Below, piece by piece: positions 7,047 to 12,743 of a DNA stretch of 12,743 bases. The DNA is from JAWLGW01 sp964569055 (GTDB lineage Bacteria > Planctomycetota > J058), in assembly GCA_964569055.1 (NCBI GenBank), contig CAZMSZ010000210.1, forward strand, positions 1 through 12,743, given 5' to 3'. The number at the start of each line of letters is the position of its first letter. Position 1 is the stretch's first letter. Both the position numbers and the translations under genes were made by a program. Under the pieces are notes generated by a model. The model did not search any database and was not told the origin of the DNA. It saw only the letters and a list, made by a program, of their open reading frames with translations.

Positions 7047-7063
7047 CTCCTTCGGTCGGAAGG
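7047..7063 (-). promoter_or_regulatory. Ribosome binding site within a small leader hairpin
   Basis: On the minus strand CCTTC (7063-7059) and GAAGG (7053-7049) form a 5-bp stem with loop CGACC. The second arm is part of the Shine-Dalgarno sequence GAAGGAG (7053-7047), six bases before GTG 7040. The hairpin could partly hide the ribosome binding site. The stem is short and may be fortuitous; the ribosome binding site itself is convincing. Confidence 0.45.
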
Positions 7064-7187
7064 TGGGGGCGACGATAACACTCCGGGCCCCTGGGCGCAC
7101 CTTCGCCGGTGACCTTCGGCGCGCTCGCCCCGGCCGGCGGGCGTGCCAGGGGGCTGACTCCGGCGGCCGCACCCCGACAATGGGGCC

Positions 7188-8333
7188 ATGCTCGAGGCCC
7201 GCTTCCTCCCCTCGATCCACGAGGTCTCGCCGGCCGCCTGGGACGCCCTGGTCGGGGAGGGCTCCCCGTTCGACGAGTGGGCGTTCCTGGCCGCGTGCGA
7301 GGCGGGCTCGACCACGGGCGAGCGCGGCGTGCTCCCCCAGCACCTCCTGCTGGAGGAGGTCGGCCCCGCAGGGCGGGCGCTGGTCGCGGCCATGCCGCTG
7401 TTCGTGAAGGGGGACGGGCGCGGCGAGTTCATCTACGACTACCACTGGTACGACCTCGCCCTGCGCAGCGGGATCGCCTACTACCCCAAGGCGGTCGCCA
7501 TGTCCCCGTTCACGCCGGTGGAGGGGTTCCGGGTGCTCGTCGCGCCAGGGGTGGAGCGCGCGCGCGTGATCCCCGCGGTGGGGGAGGCGCTCGAGCGCTG
7601 GGCGGAGGCGCTGGGGCTGGAGGGGATCCACGTCCTGTTCTCGCCGCCCGACGAGGCGGACGGGTTCGAGCGGCTGGGCTACCTGCGCCGGCTGACGTAC
7701 CAGCCCATGTGGCGCAACGCGGGCTACGCCGACGAGGAGGCGTTCCTGGCCCGCTTCCGCTCCAAGGACCGGGTGCGCACGCGGCGCGAGGTGCGGCGCG
7801 CGCAGGAGCAAGGGATCCGGTTCGAGGCGCGCACCGGCGACGCGCTCGAGGAGGCGGACCTCGAGGCGATGCACGCGTTCTACCGGCGGACCTGCGCCCT
7901 GTACGGCACCGGCAGCGAGTACCTGGCGCGGCCCACCTGGGAGCGGCTGTTCGCGACCTGGCGCCACCGCCTGGTGCTGTTCGTGGGGTTCCGCGGGGCG
8001 GAGCGGTTCTGCGCCGCGCTGTGCGTGCGCAAGGGCGACGCGCTGTACGGGCGCTACTGGGGCGCGCGCGAGGACCTCCCCTCGCTCTACTTCAACGCCG
8101 CCTACTACCAGCCGCTGCGCTTCGCGATCGCCGAGGGGATCGCGCGCTTCTTCGCCGGCTCGGGCAACGTCGACTACAAGTACGCCCGGGGGCTCGAGCC
8201 CCACCCGATCCACTCGGCGCACCGCCTGTTCGACCCGCGGCTCGCCGCGGCCCTCTCGCGCCACCTCGAGCGCGACCGCGCCGCGCAGGCGGACGCGATC
8301 GAGGCCCGGCGGCGCGGCTCGAAGCTCAGGTGA
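7188..8333 (+). CDS. FemAB/GNAT-like acyltransferase family protein (DUF482 type)
   Basis: A 381-aa protein matching the DUF482 / FemAB_like group (peptidoglycan biosynthesis/recognition family) at the level of remembered motifs. In order these are FIYDYHWYDLA and YYPKAVAMSPFTPVEGFRVL in the first half, then FRSKDRVRTRREVRRAQEQG, FYRRTCALYG, and GRYWGAREDLPSLYFNAAYY with YKYARGLEPHPIHSAHRLFDP near the end. The length fits the family. FemAB proteins carry two GNAT folds and transfer amino acids to peptidoglycan precursors; for DUF482 itself the substrate is not established, so only an acyl- or aminoacyl-transferase fold is claimed. It has no signal peptide. ATG 7188 has only a weak G-rich upstream stretch. 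It diverges from the aroK operon and converges on the alpha/beta hydrolase gene with an 18-base gap. Confidence 0.85.
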   Translation: MLEARFLPSIHEVSPAAWDALVGEGSPFDEWAFLAACEAGSTTGERGVLPQHLLLEEVGPAGRALVAAMPLFVKGDGRGEFIYDYHWYDLALRSGIAYYPKAVAMSPFTPVEGFRVLVAPGVERARVIPAVGEALERWAEALGLEGIHVLFSPPDEADGFERLGYLRRLTYQPMWRNAGYADEEAFLARFRSKDRVRTRREVRRAQEQGIRFEARTGDALEEADLEAMHAFYRRTCALYGTGSEYLARPTWERLFATWRHRLVLFVGFRGAERFCAALCVRKGDALYGRYWGAREDLPSLYFNAAYYQPLRFAIAEGIARFFAGSGNVDYKYARGLEPHPIHSAHRLFDPRLAAALSRHLERDRAAQADAIEARRRGSKLR

Positions 8334-8351
8334 CGTCCCCTGCCGCCGCTC

Positions 8352-9314
8352 TCAACGAGCGGCCGCCACCGCGCCCCCCAGCGGGCGGACGCCGCTGCCC
8401 GCGGTCGGCGCGGCGGGCTCGATCGCCCACTCGAGCAGGGCCGCCTCGATCTCGCGGTGCACCCGCTCGGGCTGCTCGACCAGCGCGGCGTGCGAGCCGT
8501 CCTCGAGCACGACCAGGCGGGCGGTCGGGATCCGGTCGGCCGCCTCCTCGGAGAGGTGGAGCGGCGTGAACAGGTCGTGGGTCCCGGCGACCACCAGCGT
8601 GGGCGCGGCGATCCGCTCCAGGAACGGCTCGGCGGTGTGCGTGGCCATGCGCTCCGCCAGGCGGAAGAACACCAGCGGGCAGAACTGCGCGAAGTGGTCG
8701 AGGTAGCGCTCGAGGTCGTCCTGCGGCATGCGCTCGCGGTGCACCAGGCCGGCGCGGCGCGCGACCTGCGTGGCGAACCGCCGCCCGAGCGGGTGCGTGA
8801 GCAGGCGGCGCTGGCCGTCGCCGATCACGCCCGGGATCCGGGTGCCGATCGCGTGCCCGATCATGAAGGCGATCAGCGAGCCCGTCTCGCGCCCGAGGAA
8901 CGTGTGGACGGGGCGCCCGGTCGCGCCCAGCATGGGCACCAGCATGGCGGCGCGCTCGGCGTGGCGGTGCGCGAAGCTGTAGATCACCTGGCAGCCCATG
9001 GAGTGGCCGGCCAGCACCGCCCGCGGGTGGCCGAACGCGTCGAGCACCCGCGCCATGTCGTCGGCGCAGGCCTCGACCGAGAGGGCGCCCATGTCGCGGG
9101 GATACTCGCTCTGGCCGTGGCCCCGGTAGTCCCACACGACCACGGGCCGGGTCGGCGAGAAGTGCTCCTCGAGGTAGCGCCAGAAGAACGTCGAGACGCC
9201 GATCCCGTTGGCGCACACGATCGGCAGCCCGCGCGCCTCGGGGCCGCGGGTCTCGCGGGCATACAGCCGGGTCCCGTCCCCGGCGATCACGACCTTCTCG
9301 ATGCGGGTCCTCAT
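8352..9314 (-). CDS. Alpha/beta-fold hydrolase
   Basis: A 320-aa hydrolase of the haloperoxidase/epoxide hydrolase/esterase-like superfamily. The catalytic triad can be placed: nucleophile S105 in the elbow GHSMG (103-107), acid D247 in GTHDLF, and H275 in DGSHAALVE. The oxyanion region NGIGVSTFFW (36-45) and the strand motif VVVWDYRGHGQS (58-69) are typical. A cap region lies between about residues 130 and 230. The nucleophile is serine, so a haloalkane dehalogenase or epoxide hydrolase, which use aspartate, is excluded; an esterase, lipase or C-C hydrolase is likelier. There is no signal peptide. ATG 9314 lacks a clear ribosome binding site but matches where family similarity begins. It lies 40 bases after the phospholipase D-like gene, probably in one operon. 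The true substrate cannot be read from the sequence. Confidence 0.9.
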   Translation of the reverse strand: MRTRIEKVVIAGDGTRLYARETRGPEARGLPIVCANGIGVSTFFWRYLEEHFSPTRPVVVWDYRGHGQSEYPRDMGALSVEACADDMARVLDAFGHPRAVLAGHSMGCQVIYSFAHRHAERAAMLVPMLGATGRPVHTFLGRETGSLIAFMIGHAIGTRIPGVIGDGQRRLLTHPLGRRFATQVARRAGLVHRERMPQDDLERYLDHFAQFCPLVFFRLAERMATHTAEPFLERIAAPTLVVAGTHDLFTPLHLSEEAADRIPTARLVVLEDGSHAALVEQPERVHREIEAALLEWAIEPAAPTAGSGVRPLGGAVAAAR

Positions 9315-9354
9315 GAGGGGACAGCGTAGCGGATCGAGGGCGCCGCGGCGCGGG

Positions 9355-11037
9355 TCAGAGGAACGAGCGCACGAAGTGGAGGGCGCCGCCCTTGACCTTC
9401 TCCCACCAGCTCAGCTCCTTCACCTGCTGCCGGTCGCACTTGGGGAGGTCCGCCTCGAACACGCGCTGCTCGAGCGTCTTGGTGAAGGCGGGGTCGTTCA
9501 CGAAGATGTTGGCCTCGGCCAGCTTCTCGAGCGCCATGTTGTCGAGGTTGCTCGAGCCGACCGTCGCGACCCGCCCGTCGAACGCGGCGACCTTGGAGTG
9601 GACCATCCGCCCCTGGTACTTGTAGAGGCGCGCCCCCGAGCGGATGAAGTCGTTCTGCACCCAGTTGAACGCGTCGCGCACGACCTTGACGTCGTGGTCC
9701 TCGTCGTTGGGCACGATCACCACGGTGCGCACGCCGCGGGAGGCGGTGCGCTTGAGCGCGTTCACGACCGCGTCGTCGAGGAAGTAGGCCACCTCGATGT
9801 CGACCGAGCGCCGCGCGCCGCGGATCTCGCGCAGGTAGCGGGCCTTGATGTCGGTCTTCAGCCCGGGCAGCGCCTCGACCACGTCGACGTCCATGTCGCC
9901 CGGCCAGTAGGTGTCCTGCGCCACGCCGGGGTCGGGCTCGAGCGGCTGGCCCTCGCCGCCGGCCGCGTGCCAGCGGTCCCAGAACAGCGCCTCGAGCTCG
10001 CGCACGGCGTTGCCCTCGACCATGGCGTGGACGTCGTGCCAGACCTCCTCGTACTCGCGGGCGAGGTTCATGCCGCCGATGAACGCGACCCGCCCGTCGA
10101 CGACCGTGATCTTGCGGTGGTCGTGGTTGAACACCCCGCGCTCCTCGCGCGGCGCGGGGGCGCCGCCGCCGAAGGCGCGCTTGAGCCCGTTCCACAGGCC
10201 GCGGCCGAGGTCCTTGACGCTCTCGACGAGCCCCTCGCCGTAGCCGTGCTGGATGACCAGCTCGACCCCGGCACCGCGCAGCTCGCGCTCGAGGTCGCCG
10301 CCGAGGTCGTTGCCGACGCGGTCGACCAGCACGCGGACCTCGACGCCCTCGCGCGCCTTCTGCGCCAGGAGGTGCACCAGCGAGCGGCCGGTGCTGTCGC
10401 CCGTGAAGATGAACGTCTGCACGCAGATCGAGCGGCGCGCGGCCGCGAGCTGCTCGCGCAGGCGGGGGAAGAACTCGGCGCCGTCGACCAGGAGCTCGAC
10501 GTGGTTGTTGGGGGAGTCGGGCCCCACGCGGGTCAGCTGCTCGGGGCCGCCGTGGATCGAGCGCGGCAGGTAGAAGAAGCCAGGCGCCCGGTCCGCCTCG
10601 GCCAGGCGGTAGAAGCCGTGGCGGAGCGGCTCCTGGATCGGGCCGGCCCCGCCGCCGCCGAGCGCGTCGATCAGGCCCGGGCGCAGCGCCGTGCGGCGCT
10701 GCTGGGTGTGGATGTGGCGCCCGGTCAGGGTGCTCGTGCCCTGCTCCTGGCGCGCGAGCGTGAACCGGCGCGCGCCCGCGAGCTCGAGCGTCCGCTCGTA
10801 GACGTAGCGGTCGGGCCCGCCGTCGGGGGTGAAGCGAATGAACCCGCCGAACGGCCCGAGCACGCGGTCCTTGCCGCGGACCCGCCACAAGCCGGTGAGC
10901 GGGTCGTCGCGACCGGGCGACCCGGCCGGCGCCGCAGGGGGGTTGCCCAGGGTGGGGAGCGGGAGGCGGTCCTCGGCCCAGGCGGGGGTGGCCGCGATCA
11001 GGGCGAGCAGCACGGTGAAGGGGAGCGACCGCGACAC
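9355..11037 (-). CDS. Secreted phospholipase D-family protein with two HKD motifs
   Basis: A 560-aa protein with a Sec signal peptide (1-21: hydrophobic FTVLLALIAA, then a TPAWA|ED cleavage site), so it acts outside the inner membrane. Residues about 45-175 are a non-PLD region I do not recognise. The phospholipase D fold follows, with two complete HxK-x4-D motifs: H307-R-K309 with D314 and downstream N324, and H480-S-K482 with D487 and N497. Both halves of the active site are therefore intact. The layout resembles cardiolipin synthase-type and secreted PLD-like proteins; there are no membrane helices beyond the signal peptide, unlike ClsA. The reaction could be phospholipid hydrolysis, transphosphatidylation or nuclease activity. 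GTG 11037 follows GGAGG at a spacing of 4. The alpha/beta hydrolase gene lies 40 bases downstream; the M23 peptidase gene diverges upstream. Confidence 0.9.
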   Translation of the reverse strand: MSRSLPFTVLLALIAATPAWAEDRLPLPTLGNPPAAPAGSPGRDDPLTGLWRVRGKDRVLGPFGGFIRFTPDGGPDRYVYERTLELAGARRFTLARQEQGTSTLTGRHIHTQQRRTALRPGLIDALGGGGAGPIQEPLRHGFYRLAEADRAPGFFYLPRSIHGGPEQLTRVGPDSPNNHVELLVDGAEFFPRLREQLAAARRSICVQTFIFTGDSTGRSLVHLLAQKAREGVEVRVLVDRVGNDLGGDLERELRGAGVELVIQHGYGEGLVESVKDLGRGLWNGLKRAFGGGAPAPREERGVFNHDHRKITVVDGRVAFIGGMNLAREYEEVWHDVHAMVEGNAVRELEALFWDRWHAAGGEGQPLEPDPGVAQDTYWPGDMDVDVVEALPGLKTDIKARYLREIRGARRSVDIEVAYFLDDAVVNALKRTASRGVRTVVIVPNDEDHDVKVVRDAFNWVQNDFIRSGARLYKYQGRMVHSKVAAFDGRVATVGSSNLDNMALEKLAEANIFVNDPAFTKTLEQRVFEADLPKCDRQQVKELSWWEKVKGGALHFVRSFL

Positions 11038-11041
11038 GTTG

Positions 11042-11046
11042 CCTCC
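11042..11046 (-). promoter_or_regulatory. Ribosome binding site deciding the phospholipase D-like start
   Basis: GGAGG on the minus strand lies 4 bases before GTG 11037. A signal peptide begins precisely at this GTG. The open frame continues far upstream (to about 12114) opposite the M23 gene, so this site is what fixes the start. Confidence 0.6.
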
Positions 11047-11155
11047 AAGCGGGAGCGCCTTTCGCAACGGCCGCGCCGCGTCGTTAACGCTATTCTTTGC
11101 TGGATCTTGAGGAGGCAATCGCCCCAAAAGCGTTTCGCAGCCGACAGGTCCCCCT

Positions 11156-11174
11156 GAGACGAAGGATTCGTCTC
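11156..11174. promoter_or_regulatory. Perfect palindrome in the phospholipase D / M23 divergent spacer
   Basis: GAGACGAA and TTCGTCTC are perfect 8-base inverted arms around a 3-base GGA centre. The flanks CC and GG extend the match across one mismatch. The palindrome lies 55 bases before the M23 start and about 120 bases from the phospholipase D-like start, in a spacer with an unusually AT-rich patch around 11083-11135 (GTTAAC, CTATTCTTTGC). This suits a dimeric repressor operator controlling one or both genes; an RNA hairpin in the M23 leader is the alternative. No regulator gene is present in the window. Confidence 0.45.
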
Positions 11175-11229
11175 GGGCCCGCCCGGATCGCGCCGGCGGT
11201 CGGCTACCATGCGCGGCGTGAGGTAGCCC

Positions 11230-12306
11230 ATGACCTTCCGCCGCTCCCTCGTCGTCCTGGCGCTGCTGCTGGCCGGCGCGGCCCACGCCGAGCCGCGCAG
11301 GCCGCCCCGCCCGGTGTGGCCGGTGCCCAACCCTTCGTTCGGGCGGGCCGACTTCCAGCCGAGCACCCACGACCGCCAGCTGAGCGGCGTGTTCGGACCG
11401 CGGCTCAAGTGGGGGGGCGGGCGCTACGACCACCACGAGGGGTTCGACTTCTTCGCCTTCTTCGACCCGGCGCACCCGAAGGGCGATCACCCGGTGCTGT
11501 GCGTCCTCGACGGGGTGGTGACCGACGTGATCGACCCGCCCGACCCGGAGCGGACCGAGACCGGGCGCAAGGTGATCGTGACCCACGACGTGCCGTGGAG
11601 CGCCTACGGCGCCCCCGAGTCGTGGGGGCCGGTGCGGACCGGCTACCTCCACCTGAGCGCGATCGAGGTGCAGAAGGGCCAGCGGCTCGAGGCGGGCCAG
11701 CCGATCGGCCGCGCCGGCTCGACCGGCTACACCTCGACGGTCCACCTGCACCTCAACGCCTACCGCCAGGGCGGGCGCGACGTGAACGTGAACCCCGCCC
11801 GGCTGTTCTCCCCCAAGCTGTTCCCCGAGGACGTCAGCCCGCTCCACGAGCGCACCGTGGAGGTCGAGTGGCTCGAGCGCGACCTCGCCGAGGGCACCGT
11901 GGTGGTGCGCGTGCTCCTGCCCCGCAACGCCTACACCCTGGACGGGTTCGCGCTGCAGGTCGACAAGGACACCTCGCGGGCGGTCTCGTTCGAGCACGTC
12001 TCGGCCGAGCAGCGCGACCGCCGCGACGAGGGCGACGAGGACCTGTTCCCGAACCTGCGGCTCTACCCGCTCCGCTACAACGGCGGCGGGACGGTGGACC
12101 GGGTCAACGCGCACGACGTCCCCAGCGAGTGGCCCATGGCGCGCTACCCCGTGGAGGGCGGTAAGGGCGTGCGGCTGGGGTTCGACCTCCTCGCGAGCGA
12201 GATCCCGCGCCGGACCAAGAAGCTCAAGCTGTACGTGCTGGGCGTCCTGGGCGAGAAGGTCACCGACCAGGCGCGGACGTTCCGCGCGATCAAGGGGCGG
12301 GACTGA
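11230..12306 (+). CDS. Secreted M23-family metallopeptidase
   Basis: A 358-aa predicted zinc endopeptidase, probably cutting peptide cross-links of the cell wall. Residues 1-20 form a Sec signal peptide (RRSLVVLALLLAGAAHA, cleavage before EP). The LytM-type domain spans about 50-195, with zinc ligands H69 and D73 in HHEGFD, H141 in GYLHLS, and H172-x-H174 in VHLHLN. All five active-site positions of the family are present, so it should be active. GSTGYTSTVHLHLN fits the LytM core. Residues about 200-355 form a second, beta-rich-looking domain of unknown kind. ATG 11230 has GAGG six bases upstream. A five-codon mini-ORF (ATG 11209 to TAG 11226) sits immediately before it. It diverges from the phospholipase D-like gene. 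The window shows no LysM, SPOR or membrane anchor, so how it is localised is unclear. Confidence 0.92.
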   Translation: MTFRRSLVVLALLLAGAAHAEPRRPPRPVWPVPNPSFGRADFQPSTHDRQLSGVFGPRLKWGGGRYDHHEGFDFFAFFDPAHPKGDHPVLCVLDGVVTDVIDPPDPERTETGRKVIVTHDVPWSAYGAPESWGPVRTGYLHLSAIEVQKGQRLEAGQPIGRAGSTGYTSTVHLHLNAYRQGGRDVNVNPARLFSPKLFPEDVSPLHERTVEVEWLERDLAEGTVVVRVLLPRNAYTLDGFALQVDKDTSRAVSFEHVSAEQRDRRDEGDEDLFPNLRLYPLRYNGGGTVDRVNAHDVPSEWPMARYPVEGGKGVRLGFDLLASEIPRRTKKLKLYVLGVLGEKVTDQARTFRAIKGRD

Positions 12307-12399
12307 GGGCCTGCGCTTCCTTGCCCTTGCCTAGCCGGATGTTTCACCAGGTAGGGGCGTCCTGCGCCATCGGAAGCTCAGGATCGAGCGCAGAGAGCG

Positions 12400-12498
12400 C
12401 AGCGCGGCCAAGTCCGCAACCAAAGGGCGGAGCGCGTGGCCCAAGCCGCTGTCGCTGTTGCGCAGACCCCCCGCCCGTTGCTTGAAGAAGAAGGAACA
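12400..12498. repeat. 99-base tandem unit, copy 1
   Basis: Agrees with copy 2 at 95 of the 98 positions compared, differing at 12413, 12424 and 12435. All differences are in the first 40 bases and the rest is identical. The unit can fold: GGGCGG and CCGCCC form a stem, extended outward by GCAAC with GTTGC across a short bulge. Within it AGTGGC or CGTGGC faces GCCGCT around a CCAA loop. Confidence 0.8.
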
Positions 12499-12597
12499 CA
12501 GCGCGGCCAAGGCCGCAACCAATGGGCGGAGCGAGTGGCCCAAGCCGCTGTCGCTGTTGCGCAGACCCCCCGCCCGTTGCTTGAAGAAGAAGGAACG
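12499..12597. repeat. 99-base tandem unit, copy 2
   Basis: Follows copy 1 without a gap. Near its start GCGGCC-AA-GGCCGC is a perfect 6-bp stem that copy 1 has only partly (GTCCGC instead of GGCCGC). Its end, GAAGAAGAAGGAAC, runs straight into the CGCAGAGR octamers. Confidence 0.8.
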
Positions 12598-12627
12598 CAG
12601 AGGCGCAGAGACGCAGAGGCGCAGAGA

Positions 12628-12743
12628 GCCCCCTCGACTGCGGAGGCTCGGCCTCGCTTGGCGAAGTGGGGAACCACGCCTCCACAAAAGGCGGCACACG
12701 GAGCTCCTGACACCTCCCCTCGTCTCCGAGCTCTCGCGAAAGA
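12628..12743. other. Right-end intergenic sequence, nothing assigned
   Basis: I see no gene, promoter or convincing terminator here. There are only short palindromes, such as GGAGCTCC at 12700-12707 and GAGCC with GGCTC just after the octamers. A gene entering from the right edge cannot be excluded. Confidence 0.5.

Larger units (their letters stand above)
12389..12627. repeat. Composite intergenic repeat element: octamer, two 99-base units, four octamers
   Basis: After the M23 gene the right end (12307-12743) has no convincing gene. From 12389 there is one CGCAGAGA octamer, two tandem 99-base units (12400 and 12499 onward), then four octamers alternating CGCAGAGG and CGCAGAGA (12596-12627). 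The order suggests one mobile or dispersed intergenic element. On the minus strand all three frames stay open over much of it because the repeat lacks stops, and since 99 is a multiple of 3 they give repeated peptides; I regard these as artefacts. From memory, degenerate GCAGAG-type arrays occur between genes in many unrelated bacterial genomes. Confidence 0.75.

Noticed and set aside
7066..7080. Promoter for the aroK operon around the TTATCG-like bases
   Set aside because: The match to a -10 box is weak, there is no -35, and it would leave a leader of only about 20 bases; not enough to call.
7041..8264. Upstream extension of the 178-aa protein on the minus strand
   Set aside because: It runs antisense through the FemAB-like gene. 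The good ribosome binding site before GTG 7040 marks the real start.
9208..11157. 649-codon plus-strand frame opposite the phospholipase D-like gene
   Set aside because: The minus strand has a signal peptide and two intact HKD motifs; the plus-strand frame shows only biased composition.
12389..12627. CRISPR array
   Set aside because: The two 99-base units are contiguous with no unique spacers, and the 8-base units are too short.
12331..12713. Three overlapping minus-strand frames with internal 33-residue repeats
   Set aside because: All three phases are open over the same repeat DNA, as expected of a stop-free repeat whose period is a multiple of three. None looks like a protein.

Overview
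The window is very GC-rich (third codon positions almost always G or C) and gene-dense. Its most telling feature is a pair of large membrane-anchored Ser/Thr protein kinases that share an unusual N-terminus (helical repeat plus zinc ribbon), one of them ending in a formylglycine-generating-enzyme-like (SUMF1) domain. Such kinases are most typical of Planctomycetota and, less often, Myxococcota. A high-GC planctomycete is my best guess; this rests on gene content, and I see no rRNA or phylogenetic marker that would settle it.

Layout: (a) 1-5342, minus strand: two kinases in tandem. The upstream one (1710-5342) carries the SUMF1 domain; the downstream one (from GTG 1532) runs off the left edge. 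(b) 5467-5769, plus strand: a small two-helix membrane protein diverging from the kinases. (c) 5770-5955: intergenic DNA between convergent genes, holding a large inverted array of GTGCCC hexamers. (d) 5956-7040, minus strand: a 178-aa protein of unknown function whose stop overlaps the GTG start of shikimate kinase aroK. (e) 7188-8333, plus strand: a FemAB/GNAT-like protein of the DUF482 type. (f) 8352-11037, minus strand: a secreted phospholipase D-family protein followed 40 bases later by an alpha/beta hydrolase. (g) 11230-12306, plus strand: a secreted M23 metallopeptidase diverging from the phospholipase gene across a spacer with a perfect 8-bp palindrome. (h) 12307-12743: no convincing gene; it holds a composite repeat of two 99-base tandem units flanked by CGCAGAGR octamers.

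The kinases form a sensory/signalling block. The right half carries proteins that plausibly act on or outside the membrane (phospholipase D-like, M23 peptidase, FemAB-like), but a single shared pathway is inference only. aroK is a core metabolic gene. I find no tRNA, rRNA, transposase, integrase or CRISPR array. The most interesting points are a near-exact MshEN-type (cyclic-di-GMP-binding-like) motif in the N-terminus of the left-edge kinase, the loss of both catalytic cysteines in the SUMF1 domain of its neighbour, and the two structured intergenic repeat elements.
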